Positions 62,311 through 64,000 of a stretch of 64,000 nt of DNA are shown piece after piece (within the stretch, counting starts at the first letter, position 1; each line of letters opens with the position of its first letter). The notes beneath the pieces were generated by a model. That model was not told the origin of the DNA and searched no databases. It saw only the letters and a program-made list of their open reading frames with translations. The position numbers and the translations under genes were made by a program. The stretch is taken from the NCBI GenBank assembly GCA_963838375.1, contig CAWIQY010000006.1:1-64000 (forward strand), given 5' to 3'. This DNA comes from DVED01 sp963838375 (GTDB lineage Bacteria; Cyanobacteriota; Cyanobacteriia; Cyanobacteriales; Geitlerinemataceae).

Positions 62311-63897
62311 ATGTCTCGATTCGACCATCCCTGCCTGAAGATCGCCATCGCCCCTCTCTCTGTCGCCCAAGATCCCCATTTCGCCATGTGGGTGTTGCAA
62401 GCGCCCTATTTGTCGGGTTACGTTCACCACGACAGCACTTGGTCAGAAGATCTCGCCCAACTCTGGTACGCTTGGCAACAGCTTTTTAGCCTGCAATCTT
62501 TGCCTTCTCCCTTGCTGCCGAAAACCTCTGGCAATTTCCTCCCACCTTTCAACAGCAGTGCCACCACCAGCTACAGCAGCCTGCTGATGCAAAAATTGGG
62601 GTTAAACTTGTGGCAATGGTTATTTTCGGGTCCGGTCGCCCGCAGTTTTGCCCAAAGTCAGGGGATCGCCATGGGACAAGACAAACCCCTGCGGTTGCGC
62701 CTGGATTTGCGATCGCCCCATCTGATCGGTCTGCCGTGGGAAATTCTGCAACCCCAACCGGGGAAATCGGCAGTTTCCCTGAGCCAACATCTCCTCTTCA
62801 GTCGCACCACCAGTGAAGTCGAGAGCCTCTCGTACCGACAAGCCACCGATGCCCTAAATATTCTCCTAGTTTTGGGACAAGAGTCAACAGAGCGCGATAC
62901 TCCCGAGTTGCAACTCGAACAAGAAGCCTCTTTGCTGTCAGAGATTTTCGATCGGTGCTCCCTGGAAGAAAGTACCGTTCCCTATCGCGTCCACATCCTG
63001 ATTCAGCCGACAGTTGCCGAACTGATCGATGGGTTGGAATCTCAGGAAATCCATATTTTGTTATATGCGGGTCACGGCATTGCCGCACCCACCGGCGGAC
63101 GGCTGTTTCTGGGGTCGGAAACTACCCTCAGCGGCACGGAATTGGCGCAAGTTTTGGTTCGCACCCAGGTGACGCTAGCGGTGTTTAATTCCTGTTGGGG
63201 CGCCCAATGCGCTCGACAAGACAGCGATGGTTCGGTGCTTCCCCGCAGCAGCCTTGCCGAAGTGCTGATCCACCACGGCGTCCCGGCTGTTCTGGCGATG
63301 CGAGATACGATCGCCGATCGCGAAGCCCTCAGTTTCATCCGCTCCTTTGCCCAAGCCTTAGCCGAACAGCACCCGATCGATCGGGCTGTGGCGATCGCCA
63401 GACAACAGCTTTTGACCCTGTACAAATTCAATCAACCCGCCTGGACGCTCCCAGTTCTCTATATGCACCCGGAGTTTGACGGCTGTCTGATTCCCCAGCA
63501 AGACTGGGCAATTACCGAACTGCCATCTACTTCTAATACCTGGCTAGAACAAATCGATGTCAATGCCTATCTGCGATCGATCGGTGCCGAAGATCGGGTT
63601 TGGCCGATTCAATCGGGGTTTCTGCGAGTGGGACGCACCGACGATAACGATCTGGCAATTACCGATCGATGGGTATCCAAACGCCACGCCGAAATTTTCT
63701 CCCGTCACATTCATTCCCAATCCGGCAAAGCCACCGAACCGATGTACTATTTGCGAGATTTCTCCCGGTACGGAACTCTGGTTTTGTCTGAGGAAGGCTG
63801 GCGCAAAATCCACCACCAGGAAGTTCTACTGCGATCGGGCGTACAGCTCAAATTTGGCAGTTCTCACGGGCAAGCCTTGGAATTTTGCATCGACTAA
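62311..63897 (+). CDS. CHAT caspase-like protease with C-terminal FHA domain
   Basis: 528 residues. The N-terminal about 100 residues are a poorly defined helical region (WSEDLAQLWYAWQQLFSLQS). The CHAT domain covers about 115-400: LRLRLDLRSPHLIGLPWEIL, ALNILLVLGQES, a dyad with H255 in LLYAGHGIAAP and C295 in VFNSCWGAQ, then VPAVLAMRDTIADREALSF. Residues about 430-520 are an FHA domain (FLRVGRTDDNDLAITDRWVS, K-R-H-A-E), which binds phosphothreonine peptides. The caspase-like site is complete, so it is probably an active or signalling protease recruited by phosphorylation. It is the last gene before leuC and downstream of the sigma/DUF1822 genes. Confidence 0.92.
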   Translation: MSRFDHPCLKIAIAPLSVAQDPHFAMWVLQAPYLSGYVHHDSTWSEDLAQLWYAWQQLFSLQSLPSPLLPKTSGNFLPPFNSSATTSYSSLLMQKLGLNLWQWLFSGPVARSFAQSQGIAMGQDKPLRLRLDLRSPHLIGLPWEILQPQPGKSAVSLSQHLLFSRTTSEVESLSYRQATDALNILLVLGQESTERDTPELQLEQEASLLSEIFDRCSLEESTVPYRVHILIQPTVAELIDGLESQEIHILLYAGHGIAAPTGGRLFLGSETTLSGTELAQVLVRTQVTLAVFNSCWGAQCARQDSDGSVLPRSSLAEVLIHHGVPAVLAMRDTIADREALSFIRSFAQALAEQHPIDRAVAIARQQLLTLYKFNQPAWTLPVLYMHPEFDGCLIPQQDWAITELPSTSNTWLEQIDVNAYLRSIGAEDRVWPIQSGFLRVGRTDDNDLAITDRWVSKRHAEIFSRHIHSQSGKATEPMYYLRDFSRYGTLVLSEEGWRKIHHQEVLLRSGVQLKFGSSHGQALEFCID

Positions 63898-63970
63898 AAA
63901 CAACGAAACTTAGGACGACAGAATCGATCTTTGATAGAATGAAAAGCTAAATTGCGCCAGATTGTGCCTC

Positions 63971-64000
63971 ATGAGTCAGGGAACGCTGTTCGATAAAGTT
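63971..64000 (+). CDS. leuC: LeuC, start of 3-isopropylmalate dehydratase large subunit (partial)
   Basis: The first ten codons (MSQGTLFDKV) match the start of cyanobacterial LeuC, the aconitase-like large subunit of isopropylmalate isomerase in leucine synthesis. The gene runs off the window end, so the call rests on these ten residues. Confidence 0.75.
   Translation, partial: MSQGTLFDKV

Noticed and set aside
61892..62489. Extra ORFs at 61892-62338 and 62127-62489
   Set aside because: They overlap the DUF1822 end, the CHAT fragment and the CHAT-FHA start in other frames, with no motif and no ribosome binding site.

Overview
The window reads as chromosomal DNA from a cyanobacterium, probably a filamentous, non-heterocystous (Oscillatoria/Phormidium/Geitlerinema-like) one. 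The evidence is a very high density of GCGATCGC (HIP1) and GATCG words, short tandem heptamer repeats (TAATAAG type), a SipA-type small protein, a COP23 domain, a DUF1822/CHAT cluster, several Uma2 proteins, multi-PAS and hybrid histidine kinases, and a cyanobacterial filamentous-haemagglutinin-like exoprotein. This placement is inferred from gene content; no rRNA, tRNA, CRISPR array or complete insertion sequence was seen.

Layout. 0-2 kb: a Uma2 remnant, a 145-bp inverted-repeat element, a small conserved protein divergent from an XRE repressor with two palindromic operators, and a DUF433/DUF5615 toxin-antitoxin pair whose toxin is broken by a small repeat element. 1.9-6.1 kb: a large secreted TPS-domain beta-helix protein. 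6.5-13.8 kb: an NTF2-like lipobox-free secreted protein, murG, a 5-oxoprolinase/hydantoinase gene split by a GC-rich 59-bp element, and lpxB. 13.9-19.2 kb: two histidine kinases. 19.5-25.6 kb: thrS, Uma2, a membrane acyltransferase, dusA and an EamA transporter. 25.7-30.8 kb: a GT4 glycosyltransferase, two SIMPL proteins, sipA, and a cobaltochelatase under a cobalamin riboswitch. 31-39.7 kb: DUF1800 and DUF1501 genes (both frameshifted), DUF2130, a beta-helix/COP23 fusion, a protease-TPR protein and Uma2. 39.6-46 kb: an accessory region with a direct duplication around a Uma2 gene, a decayed NLR-like NB-ARC/TPR module, a RelE/ParE-type pair, a second XRE repressor, rimI and a FecR-domain protein. 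46.5-54.2 kb: a TPR-CHAT protease, a broken Uma2, DUF1971, a DUF318 permease with its TIGR03943 partner, and a TolB-like propeller. 54.2-60 kb: a five-PAS kinase, a KDSR-like reductase and a frameshifted glycosyltransferase. 60.3-63.9 kb: a sigma-like factor, DUF1822, a truncated CHAT N-terminal piece and a CHAT-FHA protein, then the first codons of leuC.

The themes are (i) housekeeping genes interleaved with signalling genes, (ii) caspase-like/NLR-like modules (TPR-CHAT, NB-ARC-TPR, sigma/DUF1822/CHAT-FHA), and (iii) heavy decay: at least seven loci carry frameshifts or truncations. Small GTAGGGG-type repeat elements lie at several of the break points and supply stop codons to neighbouring genes. 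The most system-like locus is the sigma-DUF1822-CHAT-FHA cluster. The clearest mechanistic reading is the riboswitch that appears to hide the ribosome binding site of the cobaltochelatase gene.
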